The notes under the pieces: model-generated | Database searches by the model: none | Seen by the model: the letters and a program-made list of their open reading frames with translations, nothing else | Told to the model about the DNA's origin: nothing | Assembly: GCA_036555755.1 (NCBI GenBank) | Contig: DATBKS010000301.1 | Span: forward strand, 1 to 57,611 | DNA: 57,611 nt | Reading direction: 5' to 3' | Source of the DNA: JAICJR01 sp036555755 | Lineage (GTDB): Bacteria > Actinomycetota > Thermoleophilia > Solirubrobacterales > Thermoleophilaceae | Made by a program: the position numbers and the translations under genes | In this document: piece by piece, positions 26,376 to 34,192 of the stretch | How the letters are laid out: every line of letters begins with the position of its first letter | How positions within the stretch are numbered: the first letter of the stretch is position 1

Positions 26376-27803
26376 ATGTCGCAGGGGCAGACACCGTGGT
26401 TCACGCGCCGGCAGCTGTTGCGTGCCGGAGGCGGCGGCGCGCTCGCGCTCGGGGCGCTCGGTCCGCTTGGGAAGGCGCTCGCCAGCGCCGACCGGCTGCG
26501 GCGGCCCGACTCGCTGCCCGATCCGCGTCGCCCCGCCGGTGAGCCGACGAACGCGCTGCCGTTCGACCACCTGGTGATCCTGATGATGGAGAACCACTCG
26601 TTCGACTGTTACTTCGGGATGCTCCCGCGCCTGGGACAGCCGGCGGCCGACGGCTTCACGTTCGACAAGAGCGGCGCGCCCGCGAACCGCAACCCGCTGA
26701 ACGGCGGCTACGTGCTGCCCTACCGCGCGACGAGCGAGTGCCAGGGCTCGGTGACCCAGAATTGGAATGCCACGCACCAGCAGATCGACGGCGGGCGGAT
26801 GGACGGGTTCGCCGAGACCTCGACGCAGGCGATGGTCTACTGGACCGACGAGGACCTGCCCTTCTACTACTCGCTCGCGAGCACCTTCACGCTCGCGAAC
26901 CGCTGGTTCTGCTCCGCGCCGTGCCAGACCTATCCGAACCGGCGCTTCCTGATGGCGGGCACCGCCTACGGGAACATCTCGACGGACGAGGAGAGTCTCT
27001 TCGACCCGCCGCCGCCGAACGGCACGATCTTCGACCGGCTGTCGGCCCACGGGCTGACCTGGCGCAACTACTTCACCGACCTGCCGTCGAGCGGCATCAT
27101 CTCGTCGGTCCCGAAGAAGTACCCGACACACCTCGCGCCGATCGCGGAGTTCTTCACCGACTGCGCCGCGGGCACGCTGCCGGCCGTGAGCCTGGTGGAC
27201 CCGGAGTTCGGCGTCACGGGCGAGGTGGGCGGGCCGCTCGCTTCCCTGGGGATCCCCGGAGCGGCGAAGGCCGGCGGCTTGGTGGGCGCCCAGGGCGGCA
27301 GCGAGGAGAACCCGCAGGACATCCAAATCGGCCAGGCGACCGCCGCGAAGGTGATCGACGCGGTGCTGAGCTCACCGGCCTGGCCACGCACTCTGCTCGT
27401 CTGGACCTACGACGAGCACGGCGGCTACTACGACCACGTGCCGCCTCCCGCCGCGATCAAGCCCGACGCGATCCCACCCAAGCTCGGCCCGGACGACGTG
27501 CCCGGCGGCTACGACCTCTACGGCCCGCGCGTGCCCACCGTCGTCGTCTCCCCCTACTCGCGCCCGCGCGCGGTGACGAACGTCGTGCACGATCACACCT
27601 CGGTGCTCGCCACGATTGAGGCGAAGTGGAACCTGCCGGCGCTCACCTACCGCGACGCCAACGCGGCGACGCTGGCGGACTTCCTCGACACCCGCAAGCC
27701 GCGCATGCTCGAGCCGCCGCGGCTGACGCCGCCCGGGAGCCTCGTGCCCGGCGAGCTGAACTGCTCGACGGACAAGCCGAACCTGCCCGTCCACCACGGC
27801 TAG
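26376..27803 (+). CDS. Tat-exported phosphoesterase (phospholipase C/acid phosphatase family)
   Basis: The 475-residue protein begins with a twin-arginine signal (WFTRRQLLRAGGGGALALGA). The mature part has LPFDHLVILMMENHSFDCYF with the EN(H)S(F)D catalytic core, ANRWFCSAPCQTYPNR, and WTYDEHGGYYDHVPPP near the C-terminus, all defining motifs of the bacterial phosphoesterase family (Pfam PF04185) that cleaves phospholipids or other phosphoesters. It folds in the cytosol and is exported by Tat. Its stop TAG overlaps the stop of the convergent amine oxidase in a single CTAG. Confidence 0.93.
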   Translation: MSQGQTPWFTRRQLLRAGGGGALALGALGPLGKALASADRLRRPDSLPDPRRPAGEPTNALPFDHLVILMMENHSFDCYFGMLPRLGQPAADGFTFDKSGAPANRNPLNGGYVLPYRATSECQGSVTQNWNATHQQIDGGRMDGFAETSTQAMVYWTDEDLPFYYSLASTFTLANRWFCSAPCQTYPNRRFLMAGTAYGNISTDEESLFDPPPPNGTIFDRLSAHGLTWRNYFTDLPSSGIISSVPKKYPTHLAPIAEFFTDCAAGTLPAVSLVDPEFGVTGEVGGPLASLGIPGAAKAGGLVGAQGGSEENPQDIQIGQATAAKVIDAVLSSPAWPRTLLVWTYDEHGGYYDHVPPPAAIKPDAIPPKLGPDDVPGGYDLYGPRVPTVVVSPYSRPRAVTNVVHDHTSVLATIEAKWNLPALTYRDANAATLADFLDTRKPRMLEPPRLTPPGSLVPGELNCSTDKPNLPVHHG

Positions 27804-28987
27804 GTCGTGAGCTGCCCGGCGGCTCGTATGCCGCTCCGCAGCGCGCCGTCCATCAGCGCCGCGTACTCCCCCGCCGTGTACTCGCCAGCGAAGACGAGCG
27901 GACCGTAGCGCTCGGTCAGCCCGGAGTCGTCGGTGTCCGGCGTCTGAACCGAGTAGGCGCCCCGCGCCCAGGGATCGTCCGACCAGGTGGAGAGCAGTGC
28001 GCTTTCCGGCTCGAGCGCGAGGTCGGGTCGGAGGTCGGCGAGCGAGCCGAGCCATGCGTCTGGGCCGTCTGAGACAGCCAGCCGCTCGAGCGCGCTCTGC
28101 GAGCCGGCGAAGGTGCTGACGACGGGCTGAACCTCGTCGCCAGCTCTCGCCGTCCAGCTCCAGTAGCGGTCCGGCACCGACAGCACCGCGCTCGGGGGCG
28201 GGCGCTCGCTCAGCGGCACGAACAGCTTGGCGGCGTGGCCGTAGCCGATCGTCGCGAGCGCCTGGCGATAGCGCTCGGGCAGCGGCGGGTCGAAGTCGAT
28301 GCCGTCGACCAGCGGGGCGGGAACCGCGATCACCGCCGCGGCCGCGTCGAGCTCGCCATCGGTCGTTCGCACCATCACGCCCTCGTCTCCCCAGGAGACG
28401 CTCGTCGCGGCGGTGCGCAGATGGAGCCGCTCGCCGAGCGGCGCGGCGAGTGCCCGCGCGAGCGCCTGGTTGCCGCCAGCGATACCGCGCGTCAACTCCT
28501 CGCTGTACGCCGCCACGCCCGCGAGATCCACCGCGGCCACGATGTCGGCCGAAGCGGCGCACGAGATCTCCACGCGCGCACGGATCGCCTCGCGCACGGC
28601 GGGGCGAAGGTCGAGACGGTCGAGCAGCGCCGCCGCCGATCCGGAAGCGTCGATGGCCTCGGCGATCGCCTCCGCGGCGGAGCGCAGATCGTCGTCGGTC
28701 ACCTCCTCGCCGGCGCCCCGCACGTCCCGGCGCCCGTATGCCATCCCCTTCTCCCAGAACCCGAGGCCGAGGCGCTCGACCGTCGCCTCGATCACATCGT
28801 TGCCCGGCAGGATGAACTCTGCGCCCATCTCGACGACCGCCCCATTCGGCAGCTCCTGCGACCAGGCGCGGCCGCCGACGCGGTCGCGAGCCTCAAGCAC
28901 GAGGACCTCGCGACCGGCCAGCATCAGGGCCTCAGCAGCAGCGAGACCCGCGAGCCCCGCTCCCACGACCGCGACGCGGCCCCGCAT
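27800..28987 (-). CDS. FAD-dependent amine oxidase
   Basis: The 395-residue protein starts MRGRVAVVGAGLAGLAAAEA, the Rossmann GxGxxG, then LVLEARDRVGGRAWSQ, the FAD ribose and GG motif. The C-terminal FAGEYTAGEYAALMDGALRS, then GIRAA, is the flavin-binding end of monoamine oxidase-type flavoenzymes. It would oxidise a primary or secondary amine to an imine with oxygen. It lacks a signal peptide. The ATG at 28985-28987 overlaps the upstream beta-helix gene stop by ATGA, so the genes are coupled. The substrate is unknown. Confidence 0.9.
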   Translation of the reverse strand: MRGRVAVVGAGLAGLAAAEALMLAGREVLVLEARDRVGGRAWSQELPNGAVVEMGAEFILPGNDVIEATVERLGLGFWEKGMAYGRRDVRGAGEEVTDDDLRSAAEAIAEAIDASGSAAALLDRLDLRPAVREAIRARVEISCAASADIVAAVDLAGVAAYSEELTRGIAGGNQALARALAAPLGERLHLRTAATSVSWGDEGVMVRTTDGELDAAAAVIAVPAPLVDGIDFDPPLPERYRQALATIGYGHAAKLFVPLSERPPPSAVLSVPDRYWSWTARAGDEVQPVVSTFAGSQSALERLAVSDGPDAWLGSLADLRPDLALEPESALLSTWSDDPWARGAYSVQTPDTDDSGLTERYGPLVFAGEYTAGEYAALMDGALRSGIRAAGQLTT

Positions 28988-31035
28988 CAGCGCTTGTGCC
29001 GCTTCGGCTTCGCCGGCGCCTTGAGCTTGAGGGTCCGCTTGACGGACTTGGCCGCGTTGCCGGCCACGTCCTTGCCGCTGAGCGCCACGACAACCTTGAG
29101 CGAGTGCTTGCGCTTCAGCACCTTGAAGGCCCTGCGCGACAGCTTCACCGTCACCCGCGCGGTCTTGCCGCCGACGATGTTGAAGCGAGCCGAGCCGAGC
29201 TTCAGGCGCTTGGCCTTCCGTTTCGCCGCGAGTTTGGCCACGCTGGTGAGGGTCAGGCGGCCGATGCAGCGCGACTGCTCGGTGCACCTCACGCGCACGC
29301 GGACTTTGCCCTTGCGGTTGGCCCTGAGCACCTGCTTGAGGACGCTCAGCCTGGGCTTGATCGTGTCCCCCGGCGCGATCGCCGGCGGCACGAACTCGTC
29401 TGCGCCCATGTCCGAAACGAGAACGCCGTCGTGGTTGCCGTCCACCACACGCGCGCCGCCGTCGGCGTCCGTGGTCAGCCCGGCCGGCACCAACGCGTTG
29501 CTGCCCGCATCAACCGTCGGGCTTGCCGCGCTTTCATGGAAGTCGCCGAAGTTGCTGTTCGGAAGCGCCGGGTCGGCGCAGATGTTCCCCGCCCCGGTGA
29601 GCGCGGCGCCGGCCCCGCCGGCACTCGTGCACACGTCGGAGAAGGTGGCGTTCACGTGCGCCGCGGTGAAGCCTCCGATGTCCGGCGCCGACACCGCGGT
29701 CCCTCCGCAGGGGCTCGCGCCGCCGCTGTTGTGGACGATCGCGTTGCGCAGCGTCAGCTGATCATCCGCGCTGCCGCCGATCCCGGGCGCCGTGCCCGTG
29801 CCGTCGATGCAGTTCCCCGCCACCGTGCTGTTCGTAAGCTCGAGCACGCTCGGGCAGTCGGGGCTGGGCGAGCAGATGATCGGTCCGCCTGCGTAGATGC
29901 CGCCTCCGAGGCCGCCGCCCGCGAGTCGGTTGCCGTCCGCCACGAGGTTCACCGCGTGCAACTCACCGGGCACGAACACCGAAGACGAGTTCTTTACGCC
30001 CTCCACGCCGACGCCACCGCCCTCGCCATCGGCAGCCTGGATCGTGTTCGAGATGAAGACGTCGTGGGTCGAGTTGACCTTGGTCGCAAAGATCCATTCG
30101 GCGCCGCCGCCGACATCGCCGGCGCCACTCGCGATCACGTTCTCGTCGAAGACGTTGTCCGACTGCTTGACCGTCGCCTGGTCGAGGCTCTGGGTGAATA
30201 TCGCGAGGCCACCGCCATGCCGGTCTCCGGTGCCGTCGATCGTGTTCTCGATGAACCGGTTGCGACTCACCTCGTAGGTCGCCGACGCCAGGTTCAGGGA
30301 CATCATGAGGCCGCCGCCCTCGCCATCCGAGCCGTTTCCGGTGAGCCTGTTGGCCTGGAACGTGTTGTCGGTGACCGTGGCGGCGCCCAAGGCGTTCAGC
30401 ATCACGGCGCCTCCGAAGATGCCGCCGTGGTTACCGACGAAGCTGTTGCCGGAAACGACGATGGCTCCGGCCGTGTTCACGTAGAGCGCGCCGCCCAGGG
30501 AAAAGGCCTCGTTGCCCTCGGTGACCGAACCGAAGCTGTTGTTCAGGACGTGGATTGGTTCGGTCGTTGACGGATTGAACGAGACGGCGCCGCCGGAGCC
30601 GAATGAGCCGGGGCTCTCGTTGCCGAGGAAGGTGTTGCCCTGGATGGTGGGCGCCGATGTCCCGTCGATCCGTATCGCCGCGCCGCCGCCGCTCGCGTCG
30701 CTGATGTTCCCGTTGCGGAAGGTGAGCCCGCTGATGGTGGTGGCCTCGATGTTCCCGCCCGACAGGATCGGGGTGTTGGTGGCGCCGCCATCGAAGCCGT
30801 CTCCCGCCGCGGCCGCCCGGAGCGTGACCGGTACGTGCCCGGCGATGAAGCTGAACGACATGTTGTGGCAGGTCCCGGCGAGCGTGATCGTGTCGCCTGC
30901 CGTAGCGGTGTTCAGCTTGCTCTGCAGGTTGCCGCAGGTGGCCGGTGTGTCGGCGGCGGCGAGGGCCGGAGCAAGCAGCGTCAGCCCGACGCCGAGCAGA
31001 CCAGCGAGCAGGCGCCCCCGGATGGGCGAGTCCAT
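28987..31035 (-). CDS. Secreted right-handed beta-helix repeat protein
   Basis: The 682-residue protein begins with a signal peptide (LLAGLLGVGLTLLAPALAAA). Residues 40-450 are a ladder of short N-rich turns such as TISGLTFRNGNISDASGGGA, FLGNESPGSFGSGGAVSFNP and NSFVGNHGGIFGGAVML, the polymorphic-membrane-protein style of parallel beta-helix used by surface adhesins and polysaccharide-acting enzymes. No pectate-lyase catalytic residues stand out. A cationic beta domain follows and the protein ends KAPAKPKRHKR. It is coupled to the downstream amine oxidase by a 1-base stop/start overlap. The export and repeat pattern are clear, but the exact role is not. Confidence 0.85.
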   Translation of the reverse strand: MDSPIRGRLLAGLLGVGLTLLAPALAAADTPATCGNLQSKLNTATAGDTITLAGTCHNMSFSFIAGHVPVTLRAAAAGDGFDGGATNTPILSGGNIEATTISGLTFRNGNISDASGGGAAIRIDGTSAPTIQGNTFLGNESPGSFGSGGAVSFNPSTTEPIHVLNNSFGSVTEGNEAFSLGGALYVNTAGAIVVSGNSFVGNHGGIFGGAVMLNALGAATVTDNTFQANRLTGNGSDGEGGGLMMSLNLASATYEVSRNRFIENTIDGTGDRHGGGLAIFTQSLDQATVKQSDNVFDENVIASGAGDVGGGAEWIFATKVNSTHDVFISNTIQAADGEGGGVGVEGVKNSSSVFVPGELHAVNLVADGNRLAGGGLGGGIYAGGPIICSPSPDCPSVLELTNSTVAGNCIDGTGTAPGIGGSADDQLTLRNAIVHNSGGASPCGGTAVSAPDIGGFTAAHVNATFSDVCTSAGGAGAALTGAGNICADPALPNSNFGDFHESAASPTVDAGSNALVPAGLTTDADGGARVVDGNHDGVLVSDMGADEFVPPAIAPGDTIKPRLSVLKQVLRANRKGKVRVRVRCTEQSRCIGRLTLTSVAKLAAKRKAKRLKLGSARFNIVGGKTARVTVKLSRRAFKVLKRKHSLKVVVALSGKDVAGNAAKSVKRTLKLKAPAKPKRHKR

Positions 31036-31068
31036 GTCCGCCAGTATCTGAGGGTTAGCGGCTGGGCG

Positions 31069-31803
31069 TCAAGTGACGTACTCGTCGTGGCGACGGATCC
31101 ACAGCGGCTCCGTCGCACTCTCGTTCCGGCCCTTCGGCGTCCGGTCGAGCAACGCGTAGTAGGCCATGCTCGGAGCTTCGAGGCCGCGGTTGGTCGTCGC
31201 GTAGGTCCGGTAGACGGTGCCGTCGTCAAGCGCGTGTACGCTCAGGCCCGGCCGCTCGGTGACGTAGCCGAGCGCGTCCGTCCCGCACATCTCCGCGTTC
31301 TGCTCGACGGTCAGCGGGATCTCGCCGCTCTCGATGAACGGCTTCAGCTCCTCCTCGGTGAAGAGGAAGCCGAGGTCGCGGTTGAAGTCGCTGCCGACCG
31401 ACACCCAGGGGATCTCCCAGCCCATGCGGTCCCTGTAGGCGAGGAGACGGTCGAGCGGCGCGCGCGAGGCGAGCATCAGCGTCGTGTCGCGGGCCTTCAG
31501 ATGGGGGACCTGGGGATTGAGGGTGTCGCCGATCGAGGTGCACACAGGGCAGCCGCCCGTATACGGCGGGCCGAACATGAAGTGGTAGATCACGAGCTGC
31601 GAGCGGCCGTCGAAGAGCTCGGCGAGCGACTTCGTTCCGTCCTCGGTCTCGAAGCTGTACTCCTTCTCGACCGCGACCCAGGGCAACTCGCGCCTGCGCT
31701 TGGTCAGCTCGTCGCCGCGTCGCGTGAGCTCCTTCTCGTCCTTCAGCAGCTCGTCGCGTTCGGCCTGCCATTCCTCTTGCGTGGCGATTCGGTGCTCGGT
31801 CAT
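31069..31803 (-). CDS. DUF899 family thioredoxin-like protein
   Basis: The 244-residue protein contains RRELPWVAVEKEYSFETEDG, FMFGPPYTGGCPVCTSIGD with a CxxC in a thioredoxin-like loop, and GWEIPWVSVGSDFNRDLGF, all hallmarks of DUF899. The family is predicted to be a thioredoxin-fold oxidoreductase of unknown partner; the C-terminal PEYGTP-like region here reads LDRTPKGRNESATEPLWIRR. It has no signal peptide. It is divergent from arsR across 44 bases, so it is probably controlled by that regulator's operator at 31839-31856. A good ribosome site GGAGGTGG is present upstream. Confidence 0.9.
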   Translation of the reverse strand: MTEHRIATQEEWQAERDELLKDEKELTRRGDELTKRRRELPWVAVEKEYSFETEDGTKSLAELFDGRSQLVIYHFMFGPPYTGGCPVCTSIGDTLNPQVPHLKARDTTLMLASRAPLDRLLAYRDRMGWEIPWVSVGSDFNRDLGFLFTEEELKPFIESGEIPLTVEQNAEMCGTDALGYVTERPGLSVHALDDGTVYRTYATTNRGLEAPSMAYYALLDRTPKGRNESATEPLWIRRHDEYVT

Positions 31804-31838
31804 TTGCGTGCCACCTCCTGTCTTGGTCGGTCTATATA

Positions 31839-31856
31839 GTTAGCACAATGGCTAAC
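31839..31856. promoter_or_regulatory. Operator overlapping the arsR start codon
   Basis: GTTAGC, the 6 bases ACAATG and GCTAAC form a perfect dyad in which the spacer contains the arsR ATG (31848-31850). A TATAGT box at 31835-31840 lies 7 bases before the ATG, so the arsR mRNA is probably leaderless and a bound ArsR would sit on the transcription start. Confidence 0.65.
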
Positions 31857-32165
31857 GATACGTTCAAAGCCCTCGCCCATCCGCTCCGGCGCGACATCGT
31901 CGAACGGCTGAGCGGCGGTGTGGCGACCGTGGGCGAGGTGACCCGGGACTTCGGTGTCTCCAAGCCGACCATCTCCCGGCACCTGAAGATGCTGGAGGAG
32001 GCCGGCGTGGTGACGCGAGTGATCGACGGCAGGACGCATCGCCTCGCCCTGCAGCCCGAGGCGCTTGCCGAGGCCTCGGACTGGATAGAAAGTCAGCGGG
32101 CGCGCTGGGACCGCCTCTTCGATGTCGTCGGCGAGTACCTAGAGGAACAGAAGGAGCGACGATGA
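31848..32165 (+). CDS. ArsR family winged-helix repressor
   Basis: The 105-residue protein FKALAHPLRRDIVERLSGGV, then ATVGEVTRDFGVSKPTISRH, LKMLEEAGVVTRVIDGR, is a canonical ArsR winged helix. The metal-binding ELCVCDL motif is absent, so it belongs to the non-metal subgroup that controls SRPBCC genes. It overlaps the SRPBCC gene by 4 bases (ATGA) and is divergent from DUF899. A dyad over its own start codon suggests autorepression. The signal is unknown. Confidence 0.93.
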   Translation: MANDTFKALAHPLRRDIVERLSGGVATVGEVTRDFGVSKPTISRHLKMLEEAGVVTRVIDGRTHRLALQPEALAEASDWIESQRARWDRLFDVVGEYLEEQKERR

Positions 32166-32602
32166 CCCAGGAGGCCGAGTACGTACTGCGTATCGAGCGG
32201 ACCTTCAAGGCCACGGCCGAGGAGGTGTTCGACGCGTGGACCAGCCCCCAGGTGATGCGGCGCTGGTTCCACTGCTTCGAGGACTGGGAGACGCCGGAGG
32301 CCGAGGTCGATCTCCGGGTCGGCGGAAAGGTTCGGGTCGTCATGCGGCAACCCGACGGCCGGGAGTCCGGCATGGGCGGCGAGTACAGGCTGATCGACCG
32401 GCCGCACCGGCTCGTCATGACCTGGACCTTCGACGACTTCCCGGCCAACCACCAGCTGATCGAGCTCACCTTCTCGGAGTCCGAGGGCTCGACGACGGTG
32501 CTGATGGTCAACAGCCAAATCGCAAACGACGAGCGCTACCAATCTCAGAACGTGGGGTGGGACGGATGCTTCACCGAGCTACAGCGACTACTGGCCGGCT
32601 GA
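32162..32602 (+). CDS. SRPBCC (AHSA1-like) domain protein
   Basis: The 146-residue protein YVLRIERTFKATAEEVFDAW, then TSPQVMRRWFHCFEDWETPE and AEVDLRVGGKVRVVM, then GGEYRLIDRPHRLVMTWTFD, is the START/Bet v1-like helix-grip fold of the AHSA1 family. The ArsR-AHSA1 operon is a common, poorly understood pair in actinobacteria, thought to sense or bind a hydrophobic ligand. ATG 32162 overlaps the arsR stop. The downstream DUF2182 gene begins inside its last 37 bases, so all three are one operon. Confidence 0.93.
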   Translation: MTQEAEYVLRIERTFKATAEEVFDAWTSPQVMRRWFHCFEDWETPEAEVDLRVGGKVRVVMRQPDGRESGMGGEYRLIDRPHRLVMTWTFDDFPANHQLIELTFSESEGSTTVLMVNSQIANDERYQSQNVGWDGCFTELQRLLAG

Positions 32603-33336
32603 CCCGCGTCAGCCCGGCGGTCCTGCTCATCGCCGTCGCGGCGGTGTGCTGGGCGATCACCGCGCGGCGCATGGACGGCATGGACATGGGTCCCGGCACC
32701 GATCTCGGCAGCCTCGGCTGGTTCGCGGTCGTGTGGCTGACGATGATGGCCGCAATGATGCTGCCGTCGCTCGTGCCGATGGCGGTCACCTACGCGGGCG
32801 CGAGCCGGGACGAGGGCGCGTCCTCCCCCACCCTGGGGACAGTCGTGTTCGCGTGCGGTTATCTCGTGACCTGGCTGGCCGCGGGCGTCGTGGCCTACGG
32901 GGTGATCAAGGCCGTTGACGCTCTCGACCTGTCCTGGCTCGCCTGGGACAAGGGCGGCCCGTACGTCGCCGGCGGCGTGATCCTGGGCGCGGCCTTGTAT
33001 GAGCTGACGTCCGTCAAGTCGCGCTGCCTCCGCCACTGCCGCAACCCCGAGCTGCTCACCGAGCACTGGCGCCCCGGTCTCTCCGGCGCGCTCCCGATGG
33101 GCCTCGAGCACGGCGGCTACTGTGTCGGCTCGAGCTGGGCGCTGATGGCCGCGCTCTTCGCGATCGGCGTGATGAACGTGATGTGGATGATCGTGGTCGC
33201 CGCGCTGATCGCGCTCGAGAAGCTGCTGCCGTCGGACCGTGGAGCGATCGCCGGGACCGCGCTGTTCATCGCCGTCCTCGGCATCGCGGTCGCCTTCGCG
33301 CCCGACCAGGTTCCGGGCCTGACGATCCCTATGTAG
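32566..33336 (+). CDS. DUF2182 predicted metal-binding integral membrane protein
   Basis: The 256-residue protein has five or six spans. The DUF2182 signature is seen in FAVVWLTMMAAMMLPSLVPM and in LEHGGYCVGSSWALMAALFA with the G-x-x-C-x-G-x-x-W-A-L-M motif near residue 180, plus a Cys/His cluster in KSRCLRHC. The family is of unknown function; the conserved Cys, Met and His residues suggest transition-metal binding. It starts 37 bases inside the SRPBCC gene, indicating translational coupling. Confidence 0.88.
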   Translation: MLHRATATTGRLTRVSPAVLLIAVAAVCWAITARRMDGMDMGPGTDLGSLGWFAVVWLTMMAAMMLPSLVPMAVTYAGASRDEGASSPTLGTVVFACGYLVTWLAAGVVAYGVIKAVDALDLSWLAWDKGGPYVAGGVILGAALYELTSVKSRCLRHCRNPELLTEHWRPGLSGALPMGLEHGGYCVGSSWALMAALFAIGVMNVMWMIVVAALIALEKLLPSDRGAIAGTALFIAVLGIAVAFAPDQVPGLTIPM

Positions 33337-33375
33337 GCCGATCCGAAATCCGCGCTTGCCTGGAGGGCTAACCTG

Positions 33376-34137
33376 ATGCAATCGCCAATTGCTGTCGCCT
33401 TCAAGGGTGCTCCTGTGCAGGATGATCTGGCCGAGCTGGCTGCGGAGCGTGAGCGCATTGCGACCGAGCGCGAGCACATCGCCGAAGAGCGCGAACAGGT
33501 CGTCGCAGAGCGCGAGCGGCTGGCGGTGAGGCAAGCTCGCGCGCTCATGGAGCGAACGGTCCGCGCGGAGCAACGCGAGGCGGCCTTCGCGAGGATGGAG
33601 CGGCTTGCCGACGAGCGCAGCCGGATCGCGGACGAGCGGGAGCGGATCGCGGACGAGCGCGAAGTGCTCGCCGACGAGCGGGAGCGTGCCGTCGACGAGC
33701 GCGAGGGCACGTCTGCGGAGCGAGAGCAGGAGCGCCGCCTGCGCGCCGACGAACGCCTTCTCCGTGAGGAGCAGGCGGAGGACAGAGAGCAGGCTCGCCT
33801 CGAGCGTCGCGTGGCACGCGACACGAGCGCCAAGGAGCGCGATTGGATCGCGGACCGTCGGGAACACATCGCCAACGAGCGCGATCGGATCGCGGACGAG
33901 CGGGAGCGCGCCGCCGACGAGCGCGAGCGGCTGGCGGACGTTCGCGAGGGCACCTCGGAAAAGCGTGAGCTGGAGCGCCTACAGCGTGTCGAGGCACGCG
34001 TTGAACGGGACCACGGGACCGCGCGCCGGGAGCAGGCGGCCGTGAACCGGGAAACCGCGGAGAGCCAGCGACGGGCGGCCAGGCGGGACCTCGACGAGGC
34101 GGCCGACGAAGCCGCCGAGGCGGATGCAGAGCGCTGA
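33376..34137 (+). CDS. Low-complexity Glu/Arg-rich coiled-coil protein
   Basis: The 253-residue protein is built almost wholly of seven-residue units of the form ADERERI, for example SRIADERERIADEREVLADE, NERDRIADERERAADERERL and two EGTSxxRE segments. The pattern predicts one long charged coiled coil, with no signal peptide or membrane segment. Repeats at DNA level (gcggacgagcg and variants) would allow slippage. It might be a structural rod or a scaffold; no family can be named. A broken tRNA-like segment follows six bases after its stop. Confidence 0.75.
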   Translation: MQSPIAVAFKGAPVQDDLAELAAERERIATEREHIAEEREQVVAERERLAVRQARALMERTVRAEQREAAFARMERLADERSRIADERERIADEREVLADERERAVDEREGTSAEREQERRLRADERLLREEQAEDREQARLERRVARDTSAKERDWIADRREHIANERDRIADERERAADERERLADVREGTSEKRELERLQRVEARVERDHGTARREQAAVNRETAESQRRAARRDLDEAADEAAEADAER

Positions 34138-34143
34138 ATTTCA

Positions 34144-34190
34144 GGTCCGGCGGACGGGATTCGAACCGCCGACCTCCTAAGGAAAGCCCG
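34144..34190 (-). other. tRNA 3'-end-like fragment
   Basis: On the minus strand the segment reads like the anticodon-loop-to-acceptor half of a tRNA: TTAGGAGGTCGGCGG, TTCGAAT, then the T-stem and acceptor side CGTCCGCCGGAC. One extra C disrupts the T-stem, and no 5' half is present, so it is not functional. Its central 22 bases are identical to the tRNA-Pro 3' end at 57117-57138. It may be an old attachment site or a tRNA relic. Confidence 0.55.
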
Positions 34191-34192
34191 CG

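Noticed and set aside
28988..29287. N-terminal extension of the amine oxidase
   Set aside because: Lies inside the beta-helix gene on the same strand in another frame; the FAD motif begins at the ATG at 28985-28987.
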